Shown: piece after piece, positions 9,152 through 19,648 of the stretch
Numbering within the stretch: the first letter of the stretch is position 1
Layout of the letters: each line of letters starts with the position of its first letter
Assembly: GCA_945870455.1 (NCBI GenBank)
Contig: CAMBSL010000003.1
Coordinates: 1 to 56,417, forward strand
Source of the DNA: Pirellula staleyi DSM 6068
GTDB lineage: Bacteria > Planctomycetota > Planctomycetia > Pirellulales > Pirellulaceae
Direction: 5' to 3'
Length of the DNA: 56,417 bases
Notes under the pieces: generated by a model
The model's database searches: none
The model's input: only the letters and a program-made list of their open reading frames with translations
Told to the model about the DNA's origin: nothing
Made by a program: the position numbers and the translations under genes

Positions 9152-10186
9152 TTACTTGGTTGCTGGCTCGATCATATGATCGTGGATCTGCTTGACAATT
9201 GTGGGCAAATAGAAAATCCCAGAGTAATGGTCCGCCGCCATCACCACGTGATGCGATGGCTCCAACGGGATCTTGTTGGCGAGCAGATAAGCGTTTTCTA
9301 TCGGCACCACATCATCGAATTCGCCTGAGAATAGCCATGTTTTTTCCGGTTGGATTCGATGGGCTAGCCTCATTGGTTCGACGCAATTGAACAGTTCTTT
9401 GACTTGCATTCCAGATATACCACCTTGCTCAAGCTCTTCGCGCATCTTGGAAGCATCTTTTTTGCCATTCATCACGACCCCGTAGATATCGCCCCCCGAG
9501 AGAAACAAAAAGACGCGATGGAATCCGTCGTCCAATCCCGCCGTCGTGCTTGCGACGAAGCCACCCAAGCTGGTCCCTTGCAGAGAGATCCTGGATGTGT
9601 CCACCAAAGAAAGTGTCGCAACAGCGTCTTTCGCTCGCCGCACGTCCGCGATTCCCTGCACCATGGATGCCATAAGGTTTTCACCGCTAGGCTTTCCAGA
9701 TGGACTACGCCGCTTGCCATAGTTTGGCAGTTGTACCATAAACGTGTGGACACCCTTTCGACTGAGGCCCGCAGCGATAAGCCGTCCGACCGCCATTCCG
9801 CTCCCCGACTCGTGCACGATGACAGCGGCTGGTGCATAGATCGGGCTTTTGGTTTTATCTTTGGCCTGATACCACTCTACCGCAACGAGGTCATTGTTTG
9901 CGTCTCCGACCGGGCGGGGGCTAGGGAAACGAAGCAGCCAGTCACCATGCTTGCTATCTGCTTGTTCGACTCGAACCTCAAAATCCGTTGGATCCCAAAG
10001 CAGAGCATTCAAACACGCCAACGCATCTTGGCTCGTTTCGGGTTTGGGAGCAAGCGTGTCTTTCGCGCGAAGCTTCAGCCCCACACCGATCGTTTGTCGG
10101 TCCTCCGCATTCGACGCCCCGCAAAAAAACGCGATCGCAAACACGAAACACAATTGCTTCTTCCAAAAGTGGATGGCTGCAAGCAT
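9152..10186 (-). CDS. Secreted alpha/beta hydrolase family protein
   Basis: Start set at M42 of the track ORF because a signal peptide begins there (MLAAIHFWKKQLCFVFAIAFFCGASNA). ISLQGTSLGGFVAST nucleophile-elbow-like motif; DDVVPIENA, DHYSG. Confidence 0.7.
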   Translation of the reverse strand: MLAAIHFWKKQLCFVFAIAFFCGASNAEDRQTIGVGLKLRAKDTLAPKPETSQDALACLNALLWDPTDFEVRVEQADSKHGDWLLRFPSPRPVGDANNDLVAVEWYQAKDKTKSPIYAPAAVIVHESGSGMAVGRLIAAGLSRKGVHTFMVQLPNYGKRRSPSGKPSGENLMASMVQGIADVRRAKDAVATLSLVDTSRISLQGTSLGGFVASTTAGLDDGFHRVFLFLSGGDIYGVVMNGKKDASKMREELEQGGISGMQVKELFNCVEPMRLAHRIQPEKTWLFSGEFDDVVPIENAYLLANKIPLEPSHHVVMAADHYSGIFYLPTIVKQIHDHMIEPATK

Positions 10187-10239
10187 GTTGGTTTTCCTTA
10201 GGCGAGCTGCGGGGTAAAAGATACCGAACGAAACGGACG

Positions 10240-10330
10240 GTAGGATGGGACCATTTGTCCCGTCCAAAATGTCCCGTCCAAAATGTCCCGTCCAAAATGT
10301 CCCGTCCAAACCAAGGATTGGGACAATGCT
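10240..10330. repeat. Dispersed repeat (family C) carrying a 4x14-bp tandem array
   Basis: GTAGGATGGGACCATTTGTCCCGTCC followed by TGTCCCGTCCAAAA repeated; array ~10257-10310. Single-unit relative at 53872-53925. Confidence 0.85.
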
Positions 10331-10373
10331 CTCAATCCCTTTTTGTTAGTTCCAAATCGACCCAGCCAACAAT

Positions 10374-10460
10374 AGGTGCAGGCTCGCTCCGCCGTACCGA
10401 TCTCAGTCTAGCTCTTTACCAGGATTCTAGGTGGACGGCACATAGAATGTGCCTACTACT
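10374..10460 (-). repeat. Dispersed palindromic element (family B), inverted relative to 32301-32401
   Basis: Reverse complement reads GTAGTAGGCACATTCTATGTGCCGTCCACCTAG...GCGGAGCGAGCCTGCACCT, alignable to 32301-32401. Confidence 0.8.
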
Positions 10461-10508
10461 TCGATTGGACGTTTGCTAGCATTCGGCATCGCAATCGCGG
10501 ATCGTTTT

Positions 10509-11231
10509 TCAATCGTCCGATTCAAAGACATTCTTGTAAAAGAATCCTGCAGCGACGGCCCCAATAATTGGTGCTACCCAAAACAACCAAAGCTGCAGAG
10601 TCGCCCAGTCTTGAACGAAAAGAGCAGGTCCCGTGGATCGGGCTGGGTTGACGGACAAATTCGTCACTGGAATTCCAATCAAATGGATGAGCGTCAGACC
10701 AAGACCGATCGCGATCGGTGCGAAGCCAGCCGGAGCTCGCTTATCTGTTGCGCCATGGATAATAAACAGAAAGAAAAATGTCAAAACAACTTCAGCTACG
10801 AAACATGCCACAAGCGAGTACTTTCCGGGCGAGTGATCTCCATAGCCATTCGAAGCAAATCCATCTGAAAGGTTGAAATTGGCGTTTCCAGACGCAATCA
10901 CGTAAAGAACGGCTGCTCCCAATACCCCGCCGATGACTTGCGACACAATGTAGGGCAGTGCATCCGCAAATTTGAAGCGTCCTCCTGCCGTAAGGCCTAG
11001 CGTAACAGCCGGGTTTAAATGGCATCCGGAAATGTGACCGATGGTGTAAGCCATGGTCAAGACCGTTAGTCCAAACGCTAACGAAACACCGACAAAACCA
11101 ATTCCAAGACTAATTGGCGTCGTATCTACTTTCCCTGCAAAAACAGCCGCTAAAACGGCGCTCCCACATCCGCCAAAAACGAGCCAAAATGTTCCGAAAC
11201 ACTCTGCAATACAACGTTTTCCCAAATTCAT
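10509..11231 (-). CDS. aqpZ: Aquaporin, MIP family
   Basis: Two NPA motifs ([26 protein letters not shown]). Start chosen at [26 protein letters not shown]. Confidence 0.93.
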   Translation of the reverse strand: MNLGKRCIAECFGTFWLVFGGCGSAVLAAVFAGKVDTTPISLGIGFVGVSLAFGLTVLTMAYTIGHISGCHLNPAVTLGLTAGGRFKFADALPYIVSQVIGGVLGAAVLYVIASGNANFNLSDGFASNGYGDHSPGKYSLVACFVAEVVLTFFFLFIIHGATDKRAPAGFAPIAIGLGLTLIHLIGIPVTNLSVNPARSTGPALFVQDWATLQLWLFWVAPIIGAVAAGFFYKNVFESDD

Positions 11232-11446
11232 TCTGCGTCTCTCCTTGAAGTGAACTGATCCATAAAAACCACCGGAGGGCATGGTATCATAAAAAACGCT
11301 ATTGTGGATATCCTAGTAAGTGTCAAATGGCTGCACCCCCAGACGGCGTAGCGTGCCACCCGCGCGTGCACCCTTTGGATGCCATAAACGATTAAACTTA
11401 TCGGCCGCCGATTCATCCTGGGTACGTATTCTCCAACTCAACATTC

Positions 11447-12715
11447 ATGACGAAACACTCAACAACAAGGGACTCTTTTTCGTGGCTGTCGATGGCTTGG
11501 CTGGTGGTTGTGTTGCTCTTTCCTGTGGCGATGCTCAATTACTTAGATCGCCAGATGATCGCTGCGATGAAAACCTCGGTGATGCTGGATATTCCGAGTA
11601 TCGGATCGGATGCGAATTGGGGCCGGATGCTTGGTCAGTTCAAATGGGTTTATGCTTTTTTAAGTCCTATCGGCGGATATCTTGCGGATCGATATAGTCG
11701 TCGGTTGACGATTTGCTTAAGTCTTTTCGCATGGTCTATCATCACGTTCCTCACGGGGCATGTGACGACCTACAACGAGCTGTTGTGGACTCGTACTTTG
11801 ATGGGGGTCAGCGAATCCTTTTATATCCCAGCAGCTCTCGCCTTGATCGCCGATTATCACACCGGGACAACGCGGTCGAGAGCGGTGGGAATTCATCAAA
11901 TGGGAATCTACTGTGGCGTGATTCTGGGCGGATTCTCTGGATACGCGGCCGAGTCGCCGAAGATTGGCTGGCAAATAGCCTTTCAAGTAATCGGTGTTGT
12001 TGGGATCGTGTACGCCGTACCGCTGCTTGTCTTTTTGCGGGATGTGCCTGCGAAACTGGATGGTTCGCATAAGGAAGAGAGACCGAGCGTTCTGATTTCG
12101 CTTCGAGTGCTGCTGCTCAATGGATCTTTTCTTTTGCTCGTCGCCTACTTTACGTTGCCTGCCCTGGCGGGTTGGGTCGTTCGCGATTGGATGCCTTCGA
12201 TTCTCAAAGATAGTTTTAACCTCGGGCAGGGATTTGCCGGTGTTTCTGCGACGCTCTATTGGCAGAGTGCCGCAATTGTGGCGGCGTTGCTAGGAGGCTT
12301 GCTTGCAGACCGTTGGATGGAACGCAACATTCGCGGCCGCATTTTTGTCAGCGCTACGGGTATGTGCTTGATCATCCCAGCCTTGATCTGCGTGGGGATT
12401 GCAACGAGCCAAGGTTCTTTTACGATGGCAATCTTGGCGCTGATTTTGTTTGGGATCGGTTGGGGCTTTTTTGACTGCAATAACATGCCGATCTTATGCC
12501 AAATTGTTTCGCCAAGGTATCGAGCGACCGGTTACGGCATCATGAATATGGTAAGTATCAGTTGTGGAGGACTTGCCGATTGGGGATTCGGATGGATGCG
12601 AGACCGTCATGTACCAATCAGCGTTATCTTTGGAGTGTTCGCCGCTGTCTGTGCGATCTCCGTCATTTTGGTATTGTTTATCCGTCCACGTCCCGTTCAC
12701 GAACTCTCTGAATAG
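11447..12715 (+). CDS. MFS transporter
   Basis: About 12 hydrophobic segments; GGYLADRYSRRLT and GLLADRWMERNIRGR loops. Upstream of sugar-catabolism genes. Confidence 0.9.
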   Translation: MTKHSTTRDSFSWLSMAWLVVVLLFPVAMLNYLDRQMIAAMKTSVMLDIPSIGSDANWGRMLGQFKWVYAFLSPIGGYLADRYSRRLTICLSLFAWSIITFLTGHVTTYNELLWTRTLMGVSESFYIPAALALIADYHTGTTRSRAVGIHQMGIYCGVILGGFSGYAAESPKIGWQIAFQVIGVVGIVYAVPLLVFLRDVPAKLDGSHKEERPSVLISLRVLLLNGSFLLLVAYFTLPALAGWVVRDWMPSILKDSFNLGQGFAGVSATLYWQSAAIVAALLGGLLADRWMERNIRGRIFVSATGMCLIIPALICVGIATSQGSFTMAILALILFGIGWGFFDCNNMPILCQIVSPRYRATGYGIMNMVSISCGGLADWGFGWMRDRHVPISVIFGVFAAVCAISVILVLFIRPRPVHELSE

Positions 12716-12724
12716 AAATCGACT

Positions 12725-13639
12725 ATGGCTTTGCGCTTTTCGGGTATTATACCGCCGCTTGTCACGCCCCTGCTAGGACGCGATGAAATCGATCACGTTG
12801 GACTCGAACGGTTGATCCATCACGTCGTCGATGGTGGTGTGCATGGAATCTTTATCCTTGGAACAACGGGTGAAGCTCCCAGTCTGAGCTATCGTTTGCG
12901 CCGCGAGCTAATCGATCGGGCGACCAAGATTGTCGCACATCGAATTCCTGTATTAGTGGGAATCACCGACACGTCGTTTGTCGAATCGGTTCAACTCGCC
13001 AAACACGCGGCCGATGCTGGAGCCGACGCAGTCGTTCTTTCGACACCGTATTATTTTCCAGCGGGTCAAACCGAGTTGACTGGATATGTGCAAAATTTGG
13101 TACCGGAGTTACCGCTACCCTTAGTTCTCTACAATATGCCAAGCTTGACAAAGGTCTGGTTCGAAATAGGGACGTTGGAAAAACTCTCTACGATTCCACA
13201 AATCATCGGTGTCAAAGATAGCAGCGGAGACTTGGCGTATTTTGAGCGGGTACTACAACTGAAGAAGATTCGGCCCGATTGGTCGATCATGATCGGACCG
13301 GAGGCCAAATTGCCGGCCGCTATGCAATTGGGCGGTGACGGTGGTGTAGCTGGCGGTGCAAACGTCTTTCCGCAGTTGTTCGTGAAATGTTATCAAGCCT
13401 GCGTGTCAGCGGATCCAGCTCGAATTCTTGAGTACCAAATGGCGATCGATGCCTTGCAGCAGATTTACGAGGTCGGCAAGTATGCTTCGAAATACATCAA
13501 GGCGACTAAATGCTGTTTATCGATTCTAGGAATATGTGACGATTTTATGGCCGAACCGTTTCACCGATTTCTTCCGCCAGAACGCGCCAAGGTTGAGTCG
13601 GTACTAAAATCCTTATCGTCACCGTTGCACTCGATTTGA
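12725..13639 (+). CDS. DapA/N-acetylneuraminate lyase superfamily aldolase
   Basis: [69 protein letters not shown] (Schiff-base Lys). Confidence 0.9.
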   Translation: MALRFSGIIPPLVTPLLGRDEIDHVGLERLIHHVVDGGVHGIFILGTTGEAPSLSYRLRRELIDRATKIVAHRIPVLVGITDTSFVESVQLAKHAADAGADAVVLSTPYYFPAGQTELTGYVQNLVPELPLPLVLYNMPSLTKVWFEIGTLEKLSTIPQIIGVKDSSGDLAYFERVLQLKKIRPDWSIMIGPEAKLPAAMQLGGDGGVAGGANVFPQLFVKCYQACVSADPARILEYQMAIDALQQIYEVGKYASKYIKATKCCLSILGICDDFMAEPFHRFLPPERAKVESVLKSLSSPLHSI

Positions 13640-13713
13640 CCTCGATCGAAAAGAACTGCGACAGAACTGACTACCCGTAATCCCATTGTCCCTCAACCTG
13701 AGTGCTTCCGATC

Positions 13714-15321
13714 ATGGCCGACTCCCAAAAAATTGTTCTCGGTTTGGATTTGGGAACCGAATCCGTTCGAGCGTTGTTGGTGGATACACGCGGGGCCGAG
13801 CTTGCCTCGTTTACGGTGAAGTATGCTCATGGGCAAATCGTGGAGACCTTGCCTGGAACCAACATGAGACTTCCGCCACTTTATGCTTTGCAGCATCCGC
13901 TGGACTGGCATAATTCCGCCGCAAAAGCGACGAAAGCGGCGATTCGCAAAGCCAAAATCCAATCGACGGATGTTGTCGGAATCGGTGTGGACTTTACGAG
14001 CTGCACCATGTTACCTACGCGACGTGACGGGACTCCGCTGTGTTTGTTGGACGAGTATGCTGCTGAGCCGCTTGCCTGGCCGAAGCTCTGGAAACATCAC
14101 GGTGCGCAAAAGCAAACCGATCGCATCAATCAGGTGGCAAGAGCTCGGAACGAAGCATTTTTAGACCGATATGGTGGTGTCATTGGATTGGAATGGTTTT
14201 TTCCTAAGATGCTCGAAACACTAGAGCATGCACCGAAAGTTTATCGAGCTACCGACATCTGGTTGGAAGCCGGAGACTGGTTCGTTTGGAAGTTGGTCGG
14301 CGGTCCAGCCGAGTCGTTGCCTCGCTCAACATGCCAAGCCGGATACAAAGGCATGTGGAACGCGACCGACGGTTATCCAAGTCAAGCATTTTTGAAGGCC
14401 GTCCATCCGTCTTTTGAAAAGGTGGTGGTAGAAAAAATGCCGGGCCGTCTGATCGCTCCCGGTGTGGCTGCAGGGGGGCTTTGTCGCGAGTTTGCCAAGT
14501 CGTTCGGCTTACAAGAAGGCACACCCGTTAGCGCAGCGATCATCGACGCGCACGCAGGAGTCCCAGGCGCTGGAGCATCCACTCCAGGAACACTTGTCAT
14601 GGTGATGGGTACCAGCTCGTGTCACATGCTGAACAGCTTGGTCGAAAAGGGCGTTTCAGGTGTTGCAGGCGTTGTGAAGGATGGAATCTTGCCTGGATTC
14701 TACGGATATGAAACGGGCCAAGCTGCCGTAGGTGATGCGTTTGATTGGTTGCGTCGCTTGACCGGTCATACGGATTTCGAAAAACTCGGCCGCGATGCCA
14801 CCAAATTGCCGCCGGGTGCCGACGGTGTTCTTTGCGTCGATTGGTTTCATGGTTGCCGAACGCCGCTCATGGATGGGAATTTGAAGGGTGCCTTCATAGG
14901 CTTGGGGCTTCAACATCGTCCTGAGCATCTCTACAAAGCCCTGTTGGAAGGCTCTGCGTTCGGTCTGCGATGGATTGTTGAATTGCTGCGGGATGGAGGG
15001 GTCGAAGTACGCAAATTGGTTGCCACCGGAGGTCTTCCCCATCATAATCCGCTTGTCGTTCAGGTTTATGCGGATGTCTTAGGTGAATCGATTATGGTAC
15101 ACCCAAGCAAACAAGGCTCCGCGTTGGGAGCTGCTATATTAGGAAGCCTGGCAGCAGGCATTTTTGATTCGCCGAAGGCCGCAATTCGAGCGATGGCGAC
15201 CCCACGCGACGGTGAAGCCGCAATCGTCAAACCCAATCGAAGCAATCGAAAAACCTACGATAGCCTATACCGAGAATACCGTCGACACGCTGATTTCCTT
15301 TGCAAAAATTCTCCTACCTAA
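13714..15321 (+). CDS. FGGY-family carbohydrate kinase, ribulokinase-like
   Basis: VLGLDLGTESVRALLVDTRG; GIGVDFTSCTMLP; GASTPGTLVMVMGTSSCHM; LVATGGLPHHNPLVVQVYADVLG. Resembles AraB. Start set at MADSQKIV. Confidence 0.88.
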   Translation: MADSQKIVLGLDLGTESVRALLVDTRGAELASFTVKYAHGQIVETLPGTNMRLPPLYALQHPLDWHNSAAKATKAAIRKAKIQSTDVVGIGVDFTSCTMLPTRRDGTPLCLLDEYAAEPLAWPKLWKHHGAQKQTDRINQVARARNEAFLDRYGGVIGLEWFFPKMLETLEHAPKVYRATDIWLEAGDWFVWKLVGGPAESLPRSTCQAGYKGMWNATDGYPSQAFLKAVHPSFEKVVVEKMPGRLIAPGVAAGGLCREFAKSFGLQEGTPVSAAIIDAHAGVPGAGASTPGTLVMVMGTSSCHMLNSLVEKGVSGVAGVVKDGILPGFYGYETGQAAVGDAFDWLRRLTGHTDFEKLGRDATKLPPGADGVLCVDWFHGCRTPLMDGNLKGAFIGLGLQHRPEHLYKALLEGSAFGLRWIVELLRDGGVEVRKLVATGGLPHHNPLVVQVYADVLGESIMVHPSKQGSALGAAILGSLAAGIFDSPKAAIRAMATPRDGEAAIVKPNRSNRKTYDSLYREYRRHADFLCKNSPT

Positions 15322-15339
15322 CTTTTTGAATCAACCTCT

Positions 15340-16962
15340 ATGAGTCGAATGAAGAACCGATCGATCCAGTTAGTCGCCAGCGGTGACTTACGCCTTTCTG
15401 CCAACCAAGTCTGCTGGCCTGCTCAAGCGGCGATGGAAAAAACGCTGACCGCAGCGATTGCTTCCGAAGGCTACGAGCTTATTCGCTCACATCCCTACCA
15501 CCCGAAGCTAAAGCACGGATTCATTGCAAGCCAGCGTGAAGGAATGGAGATCTTTCGCGGCATTGATCCTGACAAACCATTGATTGTTGCCGAAGCGGTC
15601 TGGCAATACTCACATCATGTGCTTGCCGGACTCACGACACATCGCGGACCTATATTGACGGTTGCCAACTGGAGCGGCCAGTGGCCAGGCTTAGTAGGAA
15701 TGCTCAACCTGAATGGCTCACTTACGAAAGCCGGCGTTGCCTATTCGACGCTTTGGAGTGAAGATTTTCGCGACAAATTCTTTGTTTCAAAACTTCAAGA
15801 ATGGTTGAAAACGGGGCATGTGAAGCATTCGCTTGACCATGTCCAATCACTGGACCAGGTGAAAGGCACGTCCAATTCAACCAAGCTCGGACAACGCTTG
15901 GCGACCGAGCTTCGACGCGACAAAGCGATCATGGGGATTTTTGACGAAGGCTGCATGGGAATGTTCAACGCGATCATTCCCGACCAACTTTTGCATCAAG
16001 TCGGCGTCTTCAAAGAACGGCTTAGCCAGTCCGCTCTCTACTATGAGACCCAACAAGTCAGCGAAGATGAAGCCAATAAGGTGCGCGATTGGATCGAGAA
16101 GCGAGGCATGAAATTCCACACGGGTGATACTCACGAAAGCGACTTGACCGACGCTCAGATTCGGCTTCAATGCAAGATGTATGTTGCTGCCGTTCGAATC
16201 GCGGACGATTTTGGCTGTGATGCCATTGGCATACAATACCAGCAAGGTTTGAAAGATCTTTTGCCCGCCAGCGATTTGGTTGAGGGGACGCTCAACAATT
16301 CAGATCGACCGCCTGTTCGCTCACGCGATGGCCGTCGCATTTTAAAGAAAGGTGAACCATTGCTGCACTTCAATGAAGTCGACGAATGCGCCGGCTTGGA
16401 TGCGATGCTAACCGAACGCGTCCATAAAGCATTGGGGCAACCGGTCGAAAACACGCTGCATGATGTTCGTTGGGGAGAGCAATTCGGCGACGAGTACGTT
16501 TGGGTGTTTCTCATTAGCGGAGCAGCCCCACCGGCCCACTTTGTAGGGGGTTGGAAAGGGGCTCACGGCTATCGTCAGCCCGCCATGTATTTCCCCAATG
16601 GCGGTAGTACGCTTCATGGAGTCTCGAAACCGGGCGAAATTGTTTGGAGCCGAATCTACGTTGCCGAAGATGCTCTGCACATGGACCTCGGACGAGGTGG
16701 CGTTGTCGAATTGCCTCCAGCAGAAACGCAGCGCCGCTTGGATGCAACGACTCCGCAATGGCCGATCATGCATGCGGTAACCTATGGAGTCAGTCGCGAT
16801 CAACTGATGGCCAAGCACCAAGCGAACCACATTCAAGTTGCCTACGCCAACGATGCCAAGGCCGCAGATGAATGCCTGCTTAGCAAAGCCCATTTCGCAA
16901 GTGCACTGGGCATGAAAGTGAATCTTTGCGGTACCCGTTCCAGAACACTCGCCTGGCGGTAG
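15340..16962 (+). CDS. L-fucose/L-arabinose isomerase superfamily protein
   Basis: 540 aa directly after the FGGY kinase. [60 protein letters not shown] resemble fucose-isomerase-like enzymes. Confidence 0.75.
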   Translation: MSRMKNRSIQLVASGDLRLSANQVCWPAQAAMEKTLTAAIASEGYELIRSHPYHPKLKHGFIASQREGMEIFRGIDPDKPLIVAEAVWQYSHHVLAGLTTHRGPILTVANWSGQWPGLVGMLNLNGSLTKAGVAYSTLWSEDFRDKFFVSKLQEWLKTGHVKHSLDHVQSLDQVKGTSNSTKLGQRLATELRRDKAIMGIFDEGCMGMFNAIIPDQLLHQVGVFKERLSQSALYYETQQVSEDEANKVRDWIEKRGMKFHTGDTHESDLTDAQIRLQCKMYVAAVRIADDFGCDAIGIQYQQGLKDLLPASDLVEGTLNNSDRPPVRSRDGRRILKKGEPLLHFNEVDECAGLDAMLTERVHKALGQPVENTLHDVRWGEQFGDEYVWVFLISGAAPPAHFVGGWKGAHGYRQPAMYFPNGGSTLHGVSKPGEIVWSRIYVAEDALHMDLGRGGVVELPPAETQRRLDATTPQWPIMHAVTYGVSRDQLMAKHQANHIQVAYANDAKAADECLLSKAHFASALGMKVNLCGTRSRTLAWR

Positions 16963-16986
16963 TTTTCAGCCTGGCGGTAGTTTTCA
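16951..16986 (+). repeat. 2x18-bp perfect tandem duplication overlapping a stop codon
   Basis: GCCTGGCGGTAGTTTTCA x2; the first unit contains the TAG (16960-16962) of the isomerase. Confidence 0.95.
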
Positions 16987-17025
16987 GCAGAGACGGGTGC
17001 CGGCGTTCTCCCCGAAGCCACCCGT

Positions 17026-17835
17026 CTATTCTGCCAATTCTCGCGAACGTTTTACCGCCGCCATCACACCGTCGATGACTGCCGATCGAAATCCCGCCCG
17101 CTCCATAGTGCTGAGGGCTGCAATGGTCGTTCCACCAGGGCTCGTTACTTGTTCTCGTAAAATCGCCGGATGCGTTCCTGTCTCTTGGACCATCGTTGCG
17201 GTTCCAAGAACCGTTTGGGTTGCAAGCTCTAGCGCCGCTTGACGGCTTAAGCCAGCCATCACTCCACCATCGCTCAATGCTTCAATCATCATCAGTACAT
17301 ACGCAGGACCGGAACCCGAAACTCCGGTAACCGCGTGCAATTGGTCTTCGGACACTCGGACCACTTTGCCGACAGCACCGAACAGCGATTCACACCAAAA
17401 CGCATCCTCCCGTGTAACCGCTCGCGCATTCGTAATCCCGCTTGCTCCTTGAAGCGATTGGCAAGGCGTGTTGGGCATGACTCGAATGATTTTCTCTGTT
17501 CGAAACCAACTAACAAGTTTGGACAGAGGAATGCCAGCCGCGATCGATACAAGCAAATGCTCGTCGGTCACCAACGGCTCGCAATTGCCCGCAATGTCCG
17601 ACAGTGTTTGAGGTTTGACCGCCAACACGATTCGCGTGCATCGAGCGAACAAATCGGTCGGAGTTTCGACAAGTTCACTTCCGGGAAATTTCTCGCGAAG
17701 GATTAATACCTGCTGCGGGTTTGTGTCAAAAAATGCAATTTCGGATTCGCGAGCGATGCCCGACGCTACCGCGCCGCGAGCGATAGCCTTGGCCATCTGG
17801 CCACCACCCAAAAAGCCGAACTTCAATGGGTTCAT
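17026..17835 (-). CDS. proC: Pyrroline-5-carboxylate reductase
   Basis: MNPLKFGFLGGGQMAKAIARG; AVTGVSGSGPAYVLMMIEALSDGGV; REQVTSPGGTTIAAL. Start 17837 within ATGA overlap with metF also possible given track ORF start at 17847. Confidence 0.93.
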   Translation of the reverse strand: MNPLKFGFLGGGQMAKAIARGAVASGIARESEIAFFDTNPQQVLILREKFPGSELVETPTDLFARCTRIVLAVKPQTLSDIAGNCEPLVTDEHLLVSIAAGIPLSKLVSWFRTEKIIRVMPNTPCQSLQGASGITNARAVTREDAFWCESLFGAVGKVVRVSEDQLHAVTGVSGSGPAYVLMMIEALSDGGVMAGLSRQAALELATQTVLGTATMVQETGTHPAILREQVTSPGGTTIAALSTMERAGFRSAVIDGVMAAVKRSRELAE

Positions 17836-18707
17836 GAAACGAACCAATGCGCCTTGAGAACCTCAGCTGTCGCTTGCGATTTGTTTAAGACGTAGAAGTG
17901 GATTCCCGGAACGCCGTCGTTCAGAAGTTCAGAGACTTGACGCTGTGCAAATTCGACACCGGTAGAGAACTGCCAGTCAGCCTCATCGCTCTCGCCGAGT
18001 CGCGAAAGGAAGCTATCGGGCAGATTCGCTTTGCACATGGATGCAATCCGCTTGATCTGGGCAAGATTGGTCACAGGCAATATTCCGGGAACAATTGGAA
18101 TATGGATGCCGGCAGAGGTGCACTTGTCGCGGAATCGAAAGTAGTCCTCGTTGTTGTAGAACAGTTGGGTGACGATAATGTCGGCACCTGCATCTACCTT
18201 GCGTTTCAAGTTCTCCAGATCCACTTCAGCGCTCGGTGCTTCTTGATGCACCTCGGGATAACCCGCGACCGCAATCCCCAGCTCCGGAAATTCGGTACGT
18301 ATCAATGAGACGAGCTCGTTTGCGTATTTAAGACCGCCCGCGGTTTGTTGAAACTCCGATTGTCCTTTGGGTGGATCGCCGCGCAAGGCCATGATGTGGT
18401 CGGTTCCTTGAGCGATCGCCGTATTCAGATAGTCTCTGAGTTGGTCAACGGTCGTACCCACGCAAGTCAGGTGCGATGCGACTGGAATCTGATACTCGTC
18501 CTTGACCGCTTTCAGGATTTGGAGCGTACGATCACGAGTCGAGCCACCCGCTCCGTAGGTGCAAGTAAAAAAGTCTGGCGAAAACTCAATGAGTTCGCCG
18601 ACGGTGTGCATCAATAGATCAACTCCTTCGTCCGTTTTCGGTGGAAAAAGTTCGAACGAAAGGCCCCGTCGATTGTTTGTAAAATAGTCACCAAGTCCCA
18701 TGCTCAC
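17832..18707 (-). CDS. metF: Methylenetetrahydrofolate reductase
   Basis: LSFELFPPKTDEG; FTCTYGAGGSTRDRT; IMALRGDPPKG; GADIIVTQLFYNNEDYFRF. ATGA stop/start overlap with proC. Confidence 0.95.
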   Translation of the reverse strand: MSMGLGDYFTNNRRGLSFELFPPKTDEGVDLLMHTVGELIEFSPDFFTCTYGAGGSTRDRTLQILKAVKDEYQIPVASHLTCVGTTVDQLRDYLNTAIAQGTDHIMALRGDPPKGQSEFQQTAGGLKYANELVSLIRTEFPELGIAVAGYPEVHQEAPSAEVDLENLKRKVDAGADIIVTQLFYNNEDYFRFRDKCTSAGIHIPIVPGILPVTNLAQIKRIASMCKANLPDSFLSRLGESDEADWQFSTGVEFAQRQVSELLNDGVPGIHFYVLNKSQATAEVLKAHWFVS

Positions 18708-18937
18708 ACCCTCTCTAGTCTAAATGCCTTTTCACTCAATGGATCGAGTCGCCACGCATGATTCGATCTTTCGCACTCTAATAAGGTAACAAATCACAGC
18801 CTCTATTCAAGCTTGCTTGCACAAGTGTAACCTGTGTGTTTCAATTAAAAATTCACAGCCAATGCCCATTCGAACCCCGATTTCGATCGGGGGAATCGCC
18901 ATCGGTATCTTGTTAAAGTACAGAAAGACGCCCAAGA

Positions 18938-19480
18938 ATGAACGCAAAGCCACACGAACCCCTCCTTGGCAAGCGAGTGCTCGCCTTCGTCGGCGATATT
19001 TACGAGGACCTGGAGCTGTGGTATCCCAAGCTCAGGCTCATCGAAGCGGGCGCTGTTTTCGTGATTGCGGGCGAAGAATCCAAAACCAAATATTCCGGAA
19101 AGAATGGTTACCCGTGCGTTTCCGACATTCGAATTGCCGATGCGCAATCGCAAGATTTCGATGCAGTCTTACTTCCTGGTGGATTCATGCCCGACCGTTT
19201 GCGACGTCTCGACAAGGTCAAACAGTTGATTGCTGAGTTTAGTGAACAGCGGAAGTGTGTGGCCGCAATTTGCCATGGAGGGTGGCTGGCGATTTCGGCT
19301 GGCGTCTATCGTGGCGTCCGAGTAACCGGTTCACCTGGAATCCAAGATGATCTCATCAATGCAGGAGCCATTTGGGAAGACGCTCCGGTGGTGGTCGATC
19401 GCCATTTTGTGAGCAGTCGCAAGCCAGACGATCTTCCTTGGTTCGCGAAAGCCATGATTGAAGTCATGCAAAACAAATAG
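18938..19480 (+). CDS. DJ-1/PfpI family protein
   Basis: LAFVGDIYEDLELWYPKLRLIEAGA; VLLPGGFMPDRLR; VAAICHGGWLAIS (nucleophile-elbow Cys). Confidence 0.92.
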   Translation: MNAKPHEPLLGKRVLAFVGDIYEDLELWYPKLRLIEAGAVFVIAGEESKTKYSGKNGYPCVSDIRIADAQSQDFDAVLLPGGFMPDRLRRLDKVKQLIAEFSEQRKCVAAICHGGWLAISAGVYRGVRVTGSPGIQDDLINAGAIWEDAPVVVDRHFVSSRKPDDLPWFAKAMIEVMQNK

Positions 19481-19648
19481 CGAGATGTTAGGGCACAGGT
19501 CATTAACGCTAGCATAAAGTCAGTGCTATGAATCGGTTGCGGTTTCATGTGCGCCTGAAATCTAGCTACAAGACCTTTGCGGCAAGGAGGCGCACCCCTA
19601 AACTAGCAATCACAGCCGTTCTTCAACACACCCAAGGCACAATCCGCA

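Noticed and set aside
10186-10309. Upstream extension of the hydrolase ORF (MDGTFWTGHFGRDIL...)
   Set aside because: It is the translation of the 14-bp tandem repeat; the signal peptide starts at 10186.
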